A stretch of DNA of 64,000 bases from an uncultured Ferrimonas sp. (GTDB lineage Bacteria > Pseudomonadota > Gammaproteobacteria > Enterobacterales > Shewanellaceae): NCBI RefSeq assembly GCF_947489035.1, contig NZ_CANLCI010000004.1, positions 124,001-188,000 of the forward strand, given 5' to 3'. This document shows, in pieces, positions 56,456 through 64,000 of this stretch. The translations under genes and the position numbers were made by a program. A model generated the notes under the pieces. The model searched no databases and was not told the origin of the DNA. It worked only from the letters and a program-made list of their open reading frames with translations. Each line of letters starts with the position of its first letter. The stretch's first letter is position 1.

Positions 56456-56883
56456 CAGCTGGTGTGCCCATTGGCTGTTGGCGTTGCTGTGCTGAAAGCA
56501 TTTTCGCCTGCGCCATTCGGCACTGCATCGCTCAACGCTGTGAGTGCGGCCAAAAGAGCAGCTGCAGTGCCGATCTCACGGCGAATTGATCACCTGACGG
56601 TGATGGCTTTTTTGCCAACTTGGTGACGCCGAGTGAAGCAGTGATGGAGTAAAGCCGAAGGCAGGATGCCGCTGAGGCCAGCTAAGCCATGGATGGCGCA
56701 TCTGGCCGTTGCTGCAACGCAATGCGGCGAGAACGAGGGGCTGTCGTCACCACGGAGGCGCTAGGGATTGCAAAGGGACCAGTCCCTTGCCCGCCGCCGG
56801 GCGGTCCCGGCAATGACCTTGACACCACAGCTAGCCATCCAAAATCGGTTCAACCGATCATTGAAACACCGTCCCCCATCTCG
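56456..56883. repeat. gene-free region with a dispersed-repeat member
   Basis: About 430 bases with no ORF I trust. From about 56690 to 56825 it shows the architecture of the 63.2-63.6 kb repeats: GGCGCTAGGGATTGCAAAGG, hairpin GGGACCAGTCCC, then GTCCCGGCAATGACCTTGA (56804-56822), which recurs at 30800-30818. Confidence 0.55.
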
Positions 56884-57609
56884 CTAGGCACAGCGCAAAC
56901 AGTATTGGCACTTATCGTCATTGCAGCCGTTAAGGTACAGATAACAGCGGAAGCCCACTTTCTCAAACTGGTTAAAGCTGATCTCGGTATTCCATTGATA
57001 GGCATTTAAGATCTGTTTCAGTTGTTGAAACACCTTATCCCGCTGCTGGCCGATAAACTTATCGTTGATCAGGCCGCACTCCATCGCATTTAGGCTGCCG
57101 CTCAGGTAGAAGGTAACCGACTGGGTTAGGTTAATGATCGCCTCTTCGCTGGCCACCAGATCGCCACTGGCCACCAAGTTTCGCACGCTGGTTTCAATGT
57201 AATTCCAGAAGGCCGCGATCTTATGGCGAAACAAGCTCACTTTGGGCTCTGCCGCCAAACGCCACACCCGCGAATTCACCGCCACCTGCCGCACCAAATT
57301 AAAGGCCGGAGACTTATGTCCGACCTCGAAACTCAGCACAATCGGCAGCAAAAAACGCTCGATTGGCGTTTGATTGGGGTACTGCGCTTCAAACGCCTTA
57401 AAGTGGTTCGAGGTGGCGTTACGCAAAAACACGCACACCAGCAGATCCTCTTTGCCCTTAAAGCGTTTGTAGAAGGTGGTGGTTGATTGATTCGACTCCG
57501 CGATCACCTCAGAAACGGTAAACGAGAACAGTCCATAACTGTCGATGTGCCGTTCAACCACATCCAAAATCTGACTGGAGCGATGAATGCTGTCGCAATC
57601 GCAAGCCAT
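56884..57609 (-). CDS. TetR family regulator with Cys-rich termini
   Basis: 241 residues. N-terminal HTH (FSFTVSEVIAESNQSTTTFYKRFKGKEDLL) typical of TetR, then a helical ligand domain. Unusually there are cysteines at both ends: C3 and C5, and C222, C229, C234, C237 and C240 in CYLYLNGCNDDKCQYCLRC, spaced like a metal or redox site. It is divergent from the aldehyde dehydrogenase across palindromes, so it probably controls that gene and itself. AAGGAG lies 8 bases before the ATG. Confidence 0.82.
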   Translation of the reverse strand: MACDCDSIHRSSQILDVVERHIDSYGLFSFTVSEVIAESNQSTTTFYKRFKGKEDLLVCVFLRNATSNHFKAFEAQYPNQTPIERFLLPIVLSFEVGHKSPAFNLVRQVAVNSRVWRLAAEPKVSLFRHKIAAFWNYIETSVRNLVASGDLVASEEAIINLTQSVTFYLSGSLNAMECGLINDKFIGQQRDKVFQQLKQILNAYQWNTEISFNQFEKVGFRCYLYLNGCNDDKCQYCLRCA

Positions 57610-57690
57610 GTTGGCACTCCTTGGGTGGAACTCAATCCAAACTGTGATTTGCCCATGTTAACCAATCGCCATCGCCGCAACCGTGACCGA

Positions 57691-57751
57691 GCAATGATCC
57701 CGTTCATTGCACTCGCCAGAGTAACCATGTTCAACAAAAAGCGTTGAACAT
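57691..57751. promoter_or_regulatory. two palindromic candidate operators for the TetR regulator
   Basis: ATGTTCAAC-N7-GTTGAACAT (57727-57751) and GCAATGA-N6-TCATTGC (57691-57710) lie 82-142 bases upstream of the regulator, in a 407-base divergent gap with no gene. Which one is bound, if either, is unknown. Confidence 0.5.
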
Positions 57752-58016
57752 AAACACGTTACAGACAGCAGCGCAGCATCGACTCGGCCAAGGATCATCC
57801 CCCTGTTGTGCCACATAAAAGCAACCGCGATGGGCCACTCGGTTTCGCCGCCCCTGCCGCAGCCCCTTGCTCCGCCCCATTCCAGCGCCCATTTCACTGC
57901 GCCCGAACTGGCTATTTCTTAGCCAAAGGTCGAATGGGCATTTAGGTGATCAGCGCCACACTGGGTAAGCACTGGATCCGGCTTAACCCCAAGCCGGCCG
58001 ACCAAGGAGGACGCTC

Positions 58017-59537
58017 ATGCTTTATCCCAATCCCGGTACAGAAGGCGCCTTATACCAATTCAAACCTCGCTACCAAAACTTCATCGGTGGTCAGTGGCAC
58101 GCGCCGCTGGATGGCAACTATTTTGATAATCCCTCACCGGTGGATGGCTCCCACATCTGCCAAGTGGCTCGCTCTAATGGCCGCGACATCGACTTGGCGC
58201 TAGACGCCGCCCACCAAGCGCAGCAAAGCTGGGGGCAAACGTCGGTGGCGGATCGCAGCAAGGTGCTGTTAGACATTGCCGATTGCATTGAGCAACACGC
58301 CGAGATGCTGGCCTACGTGGAAACGTGGGAAAACGGCAAAGCGATCCGCGAAACCATCAACGCCGACTTGCCGCTGTGCATCGACCATTTCCGTTACTTC
58401 GCAGGCGTGATCCGCGCCCAAGAGGGCAGCATTGGTCAGCTCGATGCCAACACCGCCGCCTACCACTTCCACGAGCCCCTTGGCGTCGTCGGCCAGATCA
58501 TCCCGTGGAACTTCCCGCTGTTAATGGCGGCGTGGAAGCTGGCGCCAGCCCTTGCCGCAGGGTGTTCGGTGGTGCTGAAGCCCGCCGAGCAAACGCCCTG
58601 CTCAATCATGGTGCTGATGGAGCTGCTGGAAGACATTATCCCCGCAGGGGTGGTCAACGTGGTTAACGGCATGGGCGAAGAGGCTGGGCAAGCGTTAGCC
58701 ACCTCAACGCGGATCAACAAGCTGGCGTTTACCGGCTCCACCGAAGTGGGCCAACACATCATGCGCTGCGGCGCCGAATCGCTTATTCCGGTCACTCTAG
58801 AGCTGGGGGGCAAATCCCCCAACGTCTACTTTGAAGATGTGCTGGATCAAGACGATGAGTTCTTCGATAAGTGCATCGAAGGGCTGCTGCTGGGCTTCTT
58901 TAACCAAGGCGAAGTGTGCACCTGCCCATCGCGGGCGCTGGTGCAAGAATCGATCTACCCGCAGTTTATTGAACGGGTGATCGAACGCGCCAAAACCATC
59001 AAGCAGGGCAACCCGCTGGATCTCGACACCCAAGTGGGGGCACAGGTATCGCAAGTGCAGCTGGATAAGATCCTCTCCTACATGGAGATCGCTAAAGCCG
59101 AAGGCGCCGAGTGCTTACTGGGTGGGAGCGCCGCCAAGGTGGATGCCGCGCTCGGCAACGGCTTTTACGTGCAGCCCACGCTGCTCAAAGGCCACAACCA
59201 GATGCGGGTATTCCAAGAGGAGATCTTCGGCCCCACTTTAGGCATTACCACCTTCAAAGATGAAGCCGAAGCGTTGCAGATCGCCAACGACACCAGCTAC
59301 GGCTTGGGCGCAGGGGTATGGACCCGCGATCAAAACCGCGCCTACCGCATGGGCCGTGGCATCGAAGCTGGCCGCGTGTGGGTGAACTGCTACCACCTCT
59401 ACCCCGCCCACGCCGCCTTTGGTGGCTACAAGCGTTCCGGCATCGGCCGCGAAACCCACCTCAAGGCGCTAAGCAACTATCAGCAAACCAAAAACCTGCT
59501 GATCAGTTACGATCCCAACCCGATGGGGTTCTTTTAA
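58017..59537 (+). CDS. NAD(P)+-dependent aldehyde dehydrogenase (AldB/ExaC type)
   Basis: 506 residues that follow E. coli AldB almost throughout: [61 protein letters not shown] with the general-base Glu, and catalytic Cys301 in [10 protein letters not shown]. It oxidises short aldehydes such as acetaldehyde to acids. Context (next to a Cys-tailed TetR and the lyase/reductase module) hints at aldehyde stress or C3 metabolism, but AldB-type enzymes are broad. Confidence 0.88.
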   Translation: MLYPNPGTEGALYQFKPRYQNFIGGQWHAPLDGNYFDNPSPVDGSHICQVARSNGRDIDLALDAAHQAQQSWGQTSVADRSKVLLDIADCIEQHAEMLAYVETWENGKAIRETINADLPLCIDHFRYFAGVIRAQEGSIGQLDANTAAYHFHEPLGVVGQIIPWNFPLLMAAWKLAPALAAGCSVVLKPAEQTPCSIMVLMELLEDIIPAGVVNVVNGMGEEAGQALATSTRINKLAFTGSTEVGQHIMRCGAESLIPVTLELGGKSPNVYFEDVLDQDDEFFDKCIEGLLLGFFNQGEVCTCPSRALVQESIYPQFIERVIERAKTIKQGNPLDLDTQVGAQVSQVQLDKILSYMEIAKAEGAECLLGGSAAKVDAALGNGFYVQPTLLKGHNQMRVFQEEIFGPTLGITTFKDEAEALQIANDTSYGLGAGVWTRDQNRAYRMGRGIEAGRVWVNCYHLYPAHAAFGGYKRSGIGRETHLKALSNYQQTKNLLISYDPNPMGFF

Positions 59538-59569
59538 TGGGCCTCAAATGGGCTTAATGGTTAAGTAAC

Positions 59570-59602
59570 AGCAAACGCCCCAGCAGTGCTGGGGCGTTTG
59601 CT
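59570..59602 (+). terminator. terminator after the aldehyde dehydrogenase gene
   Basis: Near-perfect 33-base palindrome, arms 59570-59585 and 59587-59602, without a long U run. Confidence 0.65.
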
Positions 59603-59610
59603 GGGAATGT

Positions 59611-59630
59611 TGTCGCAATGGCGACGGCAC
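59611..59630. repeat. partial copy of the dispersed repeat end
   Basis: TGTCGCAATGGCGACGGCAC resembles the unit end TGTCGCGGTGGCGACGGCAC found inverted at 63.4 and 63.6 kb. The rest of 59538-59905 holds nothing I can name; a GTTAAGT at 59847-59853 might be a decayed integron core site. Confidence 0.45.
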
Positions 59631-59905
59631 GGCACCGAAGTACCATCCGTGGCTGAGCGATGCGGCAATAAAGCCAACGCGGCGCAGTTCTCACTGGAAG
59701 CAATCATCTGCCGCCGATGACAGTCGAGCAGCCCAATGCAACGGTAGTTTTCAGAAGTCGATGCAATCGCTGAATTTAATTACCGCCCAGCAACAATTCT
59801 TCAGTATTACGATCTACATCTTCTTTTCCACCACTAAGGCGCTTGGGTTAAGTAAAACCACGAGGTAAAATATTGATTATTAAGGCGAGTTGAGTCATCA
59901 CAAAA

Positions 59906-59979
59906 CAATAACATTGTGATAAAGATGCCAACCGTGTCTGTAATACTAGAGACGATGGCATCGTAATAAGCTGTTAGGC
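59906..59979 (+). repeat. attC-like site ahead of cassette 1
   Basis: Ends in the integron core GTTAGGC (59973-59979). Internal arms GATGCCA (59924-59930) and TGGCATC (59956-59962) pair. The 5' core CAATAAC is a poor match, so this site is decayed or was formed by another recombination. Confidence 0.5.
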
Positions 59980-59999
59980 ATTCATCAAAGGATAATGTT

Positions 60000-60602
60000 T
60001 TGGAATTAGATTTAAATCTACAAAAAGAGTTAATCACAGCAATTACTACGGCTTTAAAAGGAAGTAAAAGTTGGATCGATTCACCAGCAGTAATAGCTTT
60101 AGTGTCTGGTGCTTTAGCTATATTGGCTGCCATATTAACCAACTTTTTCAATAGTAAGTCAGAAAAAGCAAGATACAATAGTGAAATCCAATTAAAGGAA
60201 ATTGATTCAAATAATGCTAAACAAGAAAAAATCCAAGAGAAACAATTGGATTCTTTGAGTTGTGTTTCAAAAATATTACATAACTTAAAACCAATAATTT
60301 GGACTGATCCATTATTTGATAGTCACGAAGCATATAGTTCTATTGTCTTCAAAATGGATAGCCTAAGAACGGAATTAAGCTCGTACTTAGAAGTACATAG
60401 TTATATAACACCTGATGATATAATAACTCACATAAGCGATGTAATTTATCTTTGTAATGATAATAGTTGGTCCGTAATCATGTCCCAAGGACCTGAATAT
60501 GTAACTACAGAACAAGAACGCGATGCTGCAAAAAATATCTTAGATAAATTAGAGTTAGCGGTAAGAGAGTTTAAATTAAAGCTTGGCGTTACAAATGACT
60601 AA
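60000..60602 (+). CDS. integron cassette 1 protein: one membrane segment plus coiled coil
   Basis: 200 residues, AT-rich unlike the neighbours. One membrane helix (about residues 29-50, VIALVSGALAILAAILTNFF), then a charged coiled coil (SEIQLKEIDSNNAKQEKIQEKQLDS) and a helical domain. Single-span cytoplasmic-coil proteins like this are common among cassette and defence genes, but I recognise no family. Start is TTG with AAAGGA 7 bases upstream; the nearby ATG hits a stop at once. The stop codon lies inside attC1, as is usual for cassettes. Confidence 0.7.
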   Translation: MELDLNLQKELITAITTALKGSKSWIDSPAVIALVSGALAILAAILTNFFNSKSEKARYNSEIQLKEIDSNNAKQEKIQEKQLDSLSCVSKILHNLKPIIWTDPLFDSHEAYSSIVFKMDSLRTELSSYLEVHSYITPDDIITHISDVIYLCNDNSWSVIMSQGPEYVTTEQERDAAKNILDKLELAVREFKLKLGVTND

Positions 60603-60692
60603 CAAGTTGCTCAAACGGACGCTAAACAGTTGGCTAGCTTCGTTCCTCGCATTTTAGCCAACAATTTATCGCCGCTTAGCAAGGCGTTAAGC
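60597..60692 (+). repeat. attC recombination site of cassette 1
   Basis: 5' core GACTAAC plus AAGTTGCTCAAACGGAC strongly resembles aadA-type attC starts (TAACAA..TCAA..CGAC). The 3' end CTTAGCAAGGC plus core GTTAAGC (60686-60692) is classical. Imperfect palindrome: GCTAA/TTAGC (60621-60625, 60676-60680) and GTTGGCTA/TAGCCAAC (60629-60636, 60655-60662). Confidence 0.85.
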
Positions 60693-60721
60693 GTCATTAG
60701 AATTAAGAGAAAAGTTGTAAA

Positions 60722-61864
60722 ATGAGTGATTTTCAAAAAGTATTAAACAAACTCCTGAAAGGAAATAGATTAAAGCAACCTTTTGTCTATGACTCATACA
60801 AATCAAACTATCGTGAAGATCTAAAAGATAGACTCGACAACTTCCAGAAAAGGGTAAACAATCTCCAAGATGTTGGTATTGTTGAAAGTTACCTGTATAC
60901 AAGAAGAGAAGAATTACAAGATGTTTCAAATCACATTATAGAATCACTAGATGAGTACCTATCTGGTAGTTCCGGTGGAGCATACGGTATTTTTGAAAGG
61001 CTAATGAATCTGCCGATAATTAGTCAAAACATTCCCAAGTTAGTCCATGATATGAAGCACTTTTCTAAAGGTGACGATAGTTTATATCGTGTTCGATGTT
61101 CAGAATCTGAGCTATCAGATCGTAAAGAGATGTTCCATATTCCATTTCATTTACGTCATTTAGTTGGAACTCAAAGGTACTCGATTGCTGGTCTACCATG
61201 TTTGTATTTAGGCACATCAATCTATGTATGTTGGCAGGAAATGGGGAAGCCAGACCTTAATAAAATGCATCTTTCTCGATACAAGTGTGAAAATAAACCT
61301 GATGTAAAAGTTATAAACTTTTCATACTCTCTAGAAACTCTAAAGAAAAGTAGCTTTGAAAGCTTCCTATTTTTTGATAGTGAAGAAGATAATATTGAAC
61401 TGCAGATCGCTTATCTAGTAATGTATCCACTTCTTATGGCTTGTAGTTTTAACCGAGCCTTTAATGGTGGTGCATTCAATATTGAGTACATAATACCAAA
61501 CCTATTGCTACAGTGGATTAGTAAAGAAAAATCACTGGTTTCCGGTATCAGCTATTTTTCAACCAAAACACCTCAGCTAAGGCACAGCAAGATTGGAATT
61601 AACTTCGTATTTCCTCCTGACCGAGCGAATATTCAGTTAAATGGTTTTTGTTCAAAACTAAAGCGTGATTTTAGTTTAACAAAGCCAATCTCATGGCAGC
61701 TGCTAGATACTATCGGAGGATCGGAATCTTTTGAGGTTGACACATATCCTTGCTTTGATAGCATCGACGAGGGGTTTGTAAAAAATTACGATATGACTAA
61801 GTTCTATCAAGTTGAAGAACTACTTAAAAAAATTTTAAATACAGCCGCCGTTGACGTAAAATAA
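60722..61864 (+). CDS. integron cassette 2 protein with RES-like domain
   Basis: 380 residues, AT-rich. The N-terminal 115 residues are helical and charged. The central part DSLYRVRCSESELSDRKEMFHIPFHLRHLV, then RYSIAGLPCLYLGTSIYVCWQEMG, follows the RES-domain order: Arg strand, a second Arg before the Gly turn, LYL, then a Glu helix. RES proteins degrade NAD+ as toxins or defence effectors. A late SIGINFVFPP-like segment continues the fold. The RES call is by eye only; no antitoxin is adjacent. RBS AGAGAAAAG-like, weak. Confidence 0.62.
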   Translation: MSDFQKVLNKLLKGNRLKQPFVYDSYKSNYREDLKDRLDNFQKRVNNLQDVGIVESYLYTRREELQDVSNHIIESLDEYLSGSSGGAYGIFERLMNLPIISQNIPKLVHDMKHFSKGDDSLYRVRCSESELSDRKEMFHIPFHLRHLVGTQRYSIAGLPCLYLGTSIYVCWQEMGKPDLNKMHLSRYKCENKPDVKVINFSYSLETLKKSSFESFLFFDSEEDNIELQIAYLVMYPLLMACSFNRAFNGGAFNIEYIIPNLLLQWISKEKSLVSGISYFSTKTPQLRHSKIGINFVFPPDRANIQLNGFCSKLKRDFSLTKPISWQLLDTIGGSESFEVDTYPCFDSIDEGFVKNYDMTKFYQVEELLKKILNTAAVDVK

Positions 61865-61984
61865 AGAATTTAAGAGTGATTTCCAACGCTTGTAATTTTT
61901 CATTTCATCGTTGGGTTTAGTGTTTACGGTGGTATGGTTAAGTTTCGTGGTAGCTTTGCTCACACCTTAATGCGGTGTATGCAG
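61865..61984 (+). repeat. decayed Vibrio-type attC after cassette 2
   Basis: TTTAAGAGTGA (61870-61880) pairs with TCACACCTTAA (61960-61970), and CCAACG (61883-61888) with CGTTGG (61909-61914). The middle GTTGGGTTTAGTGTTTACGG and the end CACACCTTAATGCGG are familiar from Vibrio attC sites, but the final GCGTTATGC is damaged to GTGTATGC. Confidence 0.65.
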
Positions 61985-62002
61985 TAGGAGAATATTTTAA
62001 CG

Positions 62003-63055
62003 GTGGCGCAAATTATCGCCCTAATTTTATTGCCATTGGTTGTGGCTTTCGGTCTAACTTTAGCTCTTGTTTCAAAGGGAGGAAATTTTTTCGAGCGCAC
62101 TCGATTTATTCTGACTCCTCACCCTGAACTAGGGCTAATGAAACAAGGGTTACTGTGGCTGGTAATTCTTTCTCCGATTCTATATTTTTTGGGGACAGGT
62201 TATCTGGCATGGCAAGGCTATGATGTGCTTTTGAATGCTGAAGGCTTTCAGATGTTCTTGCAGATTTCAGTATTACCCCTAGCGTTACTTTCGTTAGCAA
62301 TCCCTTTGTCTGTTCTTATTAGTCGATTACACTCAACGGAACAGTCTGCCAAACAAATTGAGATTGTGTCGCACAAAAACAATCTAGATACGTATCGCTC
62401 ACATCGGCAGGAATTGTTCTCGTACTTTGGGCAAATAGGTGAAACAGAATACCTTTCATGCATTAAAGTGAACTTTAAGGTTCATCCACGTCTGCATACA
62501 AACTTCTTCTTGGGTTCTCCAATGGAGGGGCTGCCATCCCCGAATGAAGCCGCATTTAAGGATATTGAATCTGAACTTTCTACAGCTCAGTGGGGGATTG
62601 ACGCAACTCTGAGAGACGTCAATAAGCCAATGACGCTTTCTTTTTACCTCAACGCTTGCAGTGCAATATTTAGGCTATCAGAGAAGCTAGGTATCCCTGA
62701 AATTTACATTGAGTTAGCGGAAAAGGGCGTACTCGTACCAGCAAAAATCAAGAAACAGCCTGAATTGGAATCCATATTAACTGTGGGCACTACTACTGAT
62801 GAATTGATGGCGGCATATCGCATAGCAAGATCTTTTTATCTAAACCTGTGTGATTTTGCTTGTATCACCCCAAGCATGGATACTCCTGACGACAGAAAAT
62901 ATATCGATATTGGTGGTCGTTACTCTACAGTTAATGACTATTTGTCAGTCGAACGCTTACACGAAACTGTGATTAAAAGTGCGGTAGAAAAGTCAGGAAA
63001 GCTGCATAACAAAGCATTTAAGACGGATTCTCAACACTTGGCAATTTCAGTTTAG
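62003..63055 (+). CDS. integron cassette 3 membrane protein
   Basis: 350 residues, AT-rich. Three membrane segments (about 2-24, 50-70, 84-108), then a coiled stretch (RLHSTEQSAKQIEIVSHKNNLDTYRSHRQELFSYFG) and a soluble helical domain. The last 17 residues (LHNKAFKTDSQHLAISV) are encoded by the cassette's own attC, a tail often seen in Shewanella/Vibrio cassette proteins. Architecture (membrane anchor plus cytoplasmic domain) recalls abortive-infection-type proteins; no family recognised. The GTG start is uncertain, with AGGAG 12 bases ahead. Confidence 0.62.
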   Translation: MAQIIALILLPLVVAFGLTLALVSKGGNFFERTRFILTPHPELGLMKQGLLWLVILSPILYFLGTGYLAWQGYDVLLNAEGFQMFLQISVLPLALLSLAIPLSVLISRLHSTEQSAKQIEIVSHKNNLDTYRSHRQELFSYFGQIGETEYLSCIKVNFKVHPRLHTNFFLGSPMEGLPSPNEAAFKDIESELSTAQWGIDATLRDVNKPMTLSFYLNACSAIFRLSEKLGIPEIYIELAEKGVLVPAKIKKQPELESILTVGTTTDELMAAYRIARSFYLNLCDFACITPSMDTPDDRKYIDIGGRYSTVNDYLSVERLHETVIKSAVEKSGKLHNKAFKTDSQHLAISV

Positions 63056-63130
63056 GTCGGCTTTAGTGCTAGATGTGGCAAGGTTTAAGGTTGGGTGGAG
63101 GCGTTGTTCACTGTGGTCTTAAAAAGACAC
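63004..63130 (+). repeat. attC-like site of cassette 3, 3' end decayed
   Basis: 5' core GCATAAC plus AAAGCATTTAAGACGGATTC is typical of Shewanella/Vibrio cassettes. TTTAAGAC (63017-63024) pairs with GTCTTAAA (63116-63123). No GTTATGC core follows. Confidence 0.65.
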
Positions 63131-63224
63131 TCACCATAGTGATACCAGCGATAGCATAAAGACAGATACTGTATAGCAGCCATGGTGAATTAATCGCTGT
63201 ACGGGGTAGTCATACTGCCAACAT

Positions 63225-63385
63225 AATGGCCTCGCGGCCAACGCTTTTGATCTGGCTCTACGCGCCGCACCGGAGGAGCCCAGCGCAGCGTTTTGGGCGA
63301 CGCACTAAGGCGCAGGGGATTCCAACAGGAGGGGCGAAGCCCCGCTAATATGAACCGCTCTGTGCCGTCGCCACCGCGACACCCT
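63225..63385 (+). repeat. dispersed repeat unit, copy 1
   Basis: The first 101 bases (63225-63325) match 63494-63594 at all but two positions. Then hairpin GGGGCGAAGCCCC and a tail containing GTGCCGTCGCCACCGCGACA. The unit holds spurious ORFs on both strands. Confidence 0.9.
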
Positions 63386-63493
63386 AACGTGAAATCAACA
63401 CCAATGTTCATCGCCGCAGGCACAACGCCGAGCCACCCATTCAACACCACCAAAACGCAAACCGTCGCATCAATACCAACCTACCACCAACAC

Positions 63494-63636
63494 AATGACC
63501 TCGCGGCCAACGCTTTTGATCTGGCTCTACGCGCCGCATCGGAGGAGCCCAGCGCAGCGTTTTGGGCGACGCACTAAGGCGCAGGGGATTCCAAAGGGGC
63601 AGCGCCTCTTTGGGTGCCGTCGCCACCGCGACATAT
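63494..63636 (+). repeat. dispersed repeat unit, copy 2
   Basis: Direct repeat of copy 1, 269 bases downstream; the same GTGCCGTCGCCACCGCGACA end. The spacer 63386-63493 and the stretch to 63770 hold nothing I can name beyond a GTCGGCAT/ATGCCGAC hairpin near 63733. Confidence 0.9.
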
Positions 63637-63775
63637 CCCCCGTCCAATCAACGCCAAAGGTAACCGCCGCAGGCGCAACGTAGACCGTGCGAACAACGCC
63701 AACACCACATAAGGCACCAGCACCACAACCGTCGGCATCAATGCCGACCTACAAGAGCAGGCACAAAAAAACGCG

Positions 63776-63796
63776 CCCGAAGGCGCGTTTTCTATT
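63776..63796 (-). terminator. terminator beside the lysS 3'-end fragment
   Basis: AACGCGCC / GGCGCGTT with a CGAA loop (plus-strand reading), A-rich on the left, so it works on the minus strand. Confidence 0.8.
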
Positions 63797-63817
63797 TCAT
63801 CAAACTAAACGGTTACA

Positions 63818-63875
63818 TTAACCGTTCTGCTGCGGACGCATCGCTGGGAACAGGATCACGTCACGGATGGCGCTG
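63818..63875 (-). pseudogene. duplicated 3' end of lysS (fragment)
   Basis: The minus strand encodes SAIRDVILFPAMRPQQNG then a stop, the C-terminus of class II lysyl-tRNA synthetase. Upstream (above 63876) the similarity stops and a GTGTTGG-TAAA-CCAACAC hairpin begins. The real gene end lies 165 bases away at the right edge, so this is a displaced or duplicated end. Confidence 0.7.
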
Positions 63876-63927
63876 GGTATTAGTGTGTTGGTAAACCAAC
63901 ACCCACCATCCGAGACAAATCATAGAT

Positions 63928-63957
63928 ACAAAAAAGCCGAGCATTGCTCGGCTTTTT
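63928..63957 (-). terminator. terminator of lysS
   Basis: AAAAAAGCCGAGC / GCTCGGCTTTTT with an ATT-centred loop; the minus strand ends in U6. Confidence 0.85.
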
Positions 63958-63982
63958 AATCACATCGAACTAAACGGTTACA

Positions 63983-64000
63983 TTAACCGTTCGCTTGCGG
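63983..64000 (-). CDS. lysS: lysyl-tRNA synthetase LysS, last codons only (partial)
   Basis: Six codons (PQANG, stop) with the same downstream flank (ACTAAACGGTTACAT) as the fragment at 63818-63875, which ends PQQNG. The call depends on that fragment being recognisably lysS; the body of the gene is outside the window. Confidence 0.5.
   Translation of the reverse strand, partial: PQANG

Noticed and set aside
63190-63683. ORFs of 60-94 codons within the 63-kb repeats
   Set aside because: They recur only because the repeat does, in several frames, without ribosome sites.

Overview
The window looks like chromosome of a marine gammaproteobacterium of the Alteromonadales type, closest in flavour to Ferrimonas or Shewanella. 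This is inferred from gene content and order: ivd-type branched-chain amino-acid operon, ubiTUV, DUF3301, CsrB-type RNAs, a Tat flavoprotein with a separate tetraheme cytochrome, and a fragment of an integron cassette array. Most of it is ordinary GC-moderate core genome; about 59.8-63.1 kb is clearly AT-richer and foreign.

0-5.9 kb: end of an unknown gene and a DUF3301 protein, then two tandem GGA-rich RNAs of the CsrB/CsrC type on the minus strand, a GNAT acetyltransferase, a DUF3192 lipoprotein, a small hypothetical, a DUF2310 zinc ribbon protein, and the divergent syd/queF pair. 5.9-11.3 kb: an HDOD protein, then trhP-yfhL-ubiT-ubiU-ubiV, a cluster of oxygen-independent hydroxylation genes (tRNA ho5U34 and anaerobic ubiquinone). 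11.3-18 kb: a DUF998 membrane protein, an Aer-like chemoreceptor, proBA and a purine permease.

18-27.5 kb: one 2904-residue surface lipoprotein gene, preceded by a separate short transcription unit whose GGA-rich leader resembles a CsrA-titrating RNA and which carries a 31-residue ORF. 27.5-40.5 kb: an M17 aminopeptidase, pepD, DUF808, the ivd-like operon (thiolase, mmsA, acyl-CoA dehydrogenase, 3-hydroxyisobutyryl-CoA hydrolase, mmsB, SDR), and a GltB-like FMN protein. 40.5-53.4 kb: TonB receptor, metA with MetJ boxes, an SDR lacking the catalytic Tyr, ygfZ, fpr, a DAACS symporter, a coiled-coil lipoprotein and pldA.

53.6-59.6 kb: a periplasmic module made of a Tat-exported fumarate-reductase-like flavoprotein, a tetraheme cytochrome c and a secreted cupin carrying both motifs of the DMSP-lyase cupin superfamily. 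I propose it as a candidate lyase plus acrylate-type reductase respiratory system. Next to it lie a Cys-tailed TetR regulator and a divergent aldehyde dehydrogenase separated by palindromes. 59.8-63.1 kb: three ORFs linked by attC-like sites (integron cassettes without an integrase in view), one with a RES-like domain. 63.1-64 kb: two copies of a dispersed repeat and a duplicated 3' end of lysS, whose body lies beyond the right edge.
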